Source: Thermodesulfobacteriota bacterium
GTDB taxonomy: Bacteria > Desulfobacterota > BSN033 > UBA1163
Assembly (NCBI GenBank): GCA_030024065.1
Contig: JASEIE010000019.1
Span: 1 to 22,920 of the forward strand
Length of the DNA stretch: 22,920 bases
Direction of reading: 5' to 3'
Part shown: positions 22,666 through 22,920 of the stretch, one piece after another
Layout: each line of letters starts with the position of its first letter
Numbering within the stretch: the stretch's first letter is position 1
The notes under the pieces: model-generated
What the model was told of the DNA's origin: nothing
Database searches by the model: none
What the model saw: only the letters and a program-made list of their open reading frames with translations
Translations under genes and position numbers: made by a program

Positions 22666-22866
22666 ATGCCCCGGATCAAGATCGAGTGGCTTAATACAAG
22701 GACGCAGGAGCAGCGACAGGCGTTGGTCGACAGGATAACGGAGATCTTTGTTGAGATCGTCAAAGTCCGGCCGGATCAAGTGAATATTGTGTTTGATGAG
22801 ATCCCCCCGCATCTTTCAGCAAAGGGAGGTGTTTTCTGGTCGGAGATGATTGAGAAAAAGGGTTGA
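22666..22866 (+). CDS. 4-oxalocrotonate tautomerase family protein
   Basis: A 66-residue protein of the tautomerase superfamily, in which the N-terminal proline left after removal of Met acts as base. Here Met is followed directly by Pro, and the family pattern MPRIKIEW..RTQEQRQALVDRITE and PDQVNIVFDEI is clear. The length matches 4-oxalocrotonate tautomerase subunits, which assemble as hexamers. Relatives isomerise enol/keto forms of unsaturated oxo acids, or dehalogenate or hydrate them. AAAGGAGGAGG precedes the ATG. It follows the regulator by 81 bases and may be co-transcribed. After its stop, 22867-22920 contains a T-run and an AAAGAAAGGGGG stretch that could be the ribosome site of a gene beyond the window. 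Confidence 0.85.
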   Translation: MPRIKIEWLNTRTQEQRQALVDRITEIFVEIVKVRPDQVNIVFDEIPPHLSAKGGVFWSEMIEKKG

Positions 22867-22920
22867 AGTGTTTTTTTTGATAGTTTGATGTTTTTAAATC
22901 AGGTAAAGAAAGGGGGAAAA

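Overview
The window looks like an accessory catabolic island from an anaerobic or microaerophilic bacterium. Genes are tightly packed, strong Shine-Dalgarno sites are common, some genes start with GTG or TTG, and most of the DNA is moderately GC-rich. The gene content (aspartate-dehydrogenase-like proteins, Fe-S/FAD amino-acid dehydrogenase modules, a tripartite tricarboxylate transporter, many paralogues) would fit an uncultured Desulfobacterota-like lineage. There is no rRNA or other phylogenetic marker here, so that placement is a weak inference. I see no tRNA, CRISPR array, transposase or phage gene, and no stretch longer than about 300 bases lacks a gene or gene remnant.

Layout. (1) Plus strand, 1-7059: a truncated aspartate-dehydrogenase-like gene, a D-2-hydroxyacid dehydrogenase, a second aspartate-dehydrogenase-like gene, a broken dehydratase (IlvD/Edd) remnant, an enolase-superfamily racemase/epimerase, and a four-gene Fe-S/FAD dehydrogenase complex of the hydroxyproline/proline/opine dehydrogenase type. 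(2) Plus strand, 7108-11733: a YtcJ-like amidohydrolase preceded by a six-codon coupling ORF, then, behind its own sigma70-like promoter, a second DAO-type flavoprotein and two tandem Asp/Glu-racemase paralogues separated by two strong inverted repeats. (3) Minus strand, 18316 to 11811: an IlvD/Edd dehydratase with an altered active site, then a third Asp/Glu-racemase paralogue followed by an FbpABC-type ABC importer (binding protein, fused permease, ATPase). This block converges on region 2. (4) Minus strand, 21738 to 18528: a tctA-tctC-tctB transporter in visibly more AT-rich DNA. (5) Plus strand, 21886-22866: a GntR/FadR-type regulator divergent from tctA, followed by a 4-oxalocrotonate-tautomerase-like protein.

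How it may work together (inference): two importers bring in an organic acid or amino acid. The racemases, epimerase and tautomerase adjust stereochemistry or double-bond position. The amidohydrolase releases an amine or acid from an amide or cyclic precursor. The flavin/Fe-S dehydrogenases and the NAD(P)-dependent aspartate- and hydroxyacid-dehydrogenase-like enzymes interconvert amino, imino, oxo and hydroxy acids, and the dehydratase removes water. The exact substrate cannot be read from the sequence. Nearly every enzyme class occurs in two or three copies, which suggests local duplication and divergence towards related substrates or opposite stereoisomers.

The most interesting items are the dehydratase subfamily that lacks canonical metal-site residues and has a broken sister copy, the two racemases whose second cysteine is displaced by two residues, the mutually exclusive RNA pairings in front of the second racemase, and the regulatory architecture at 16621-16649 and 21785-21867.
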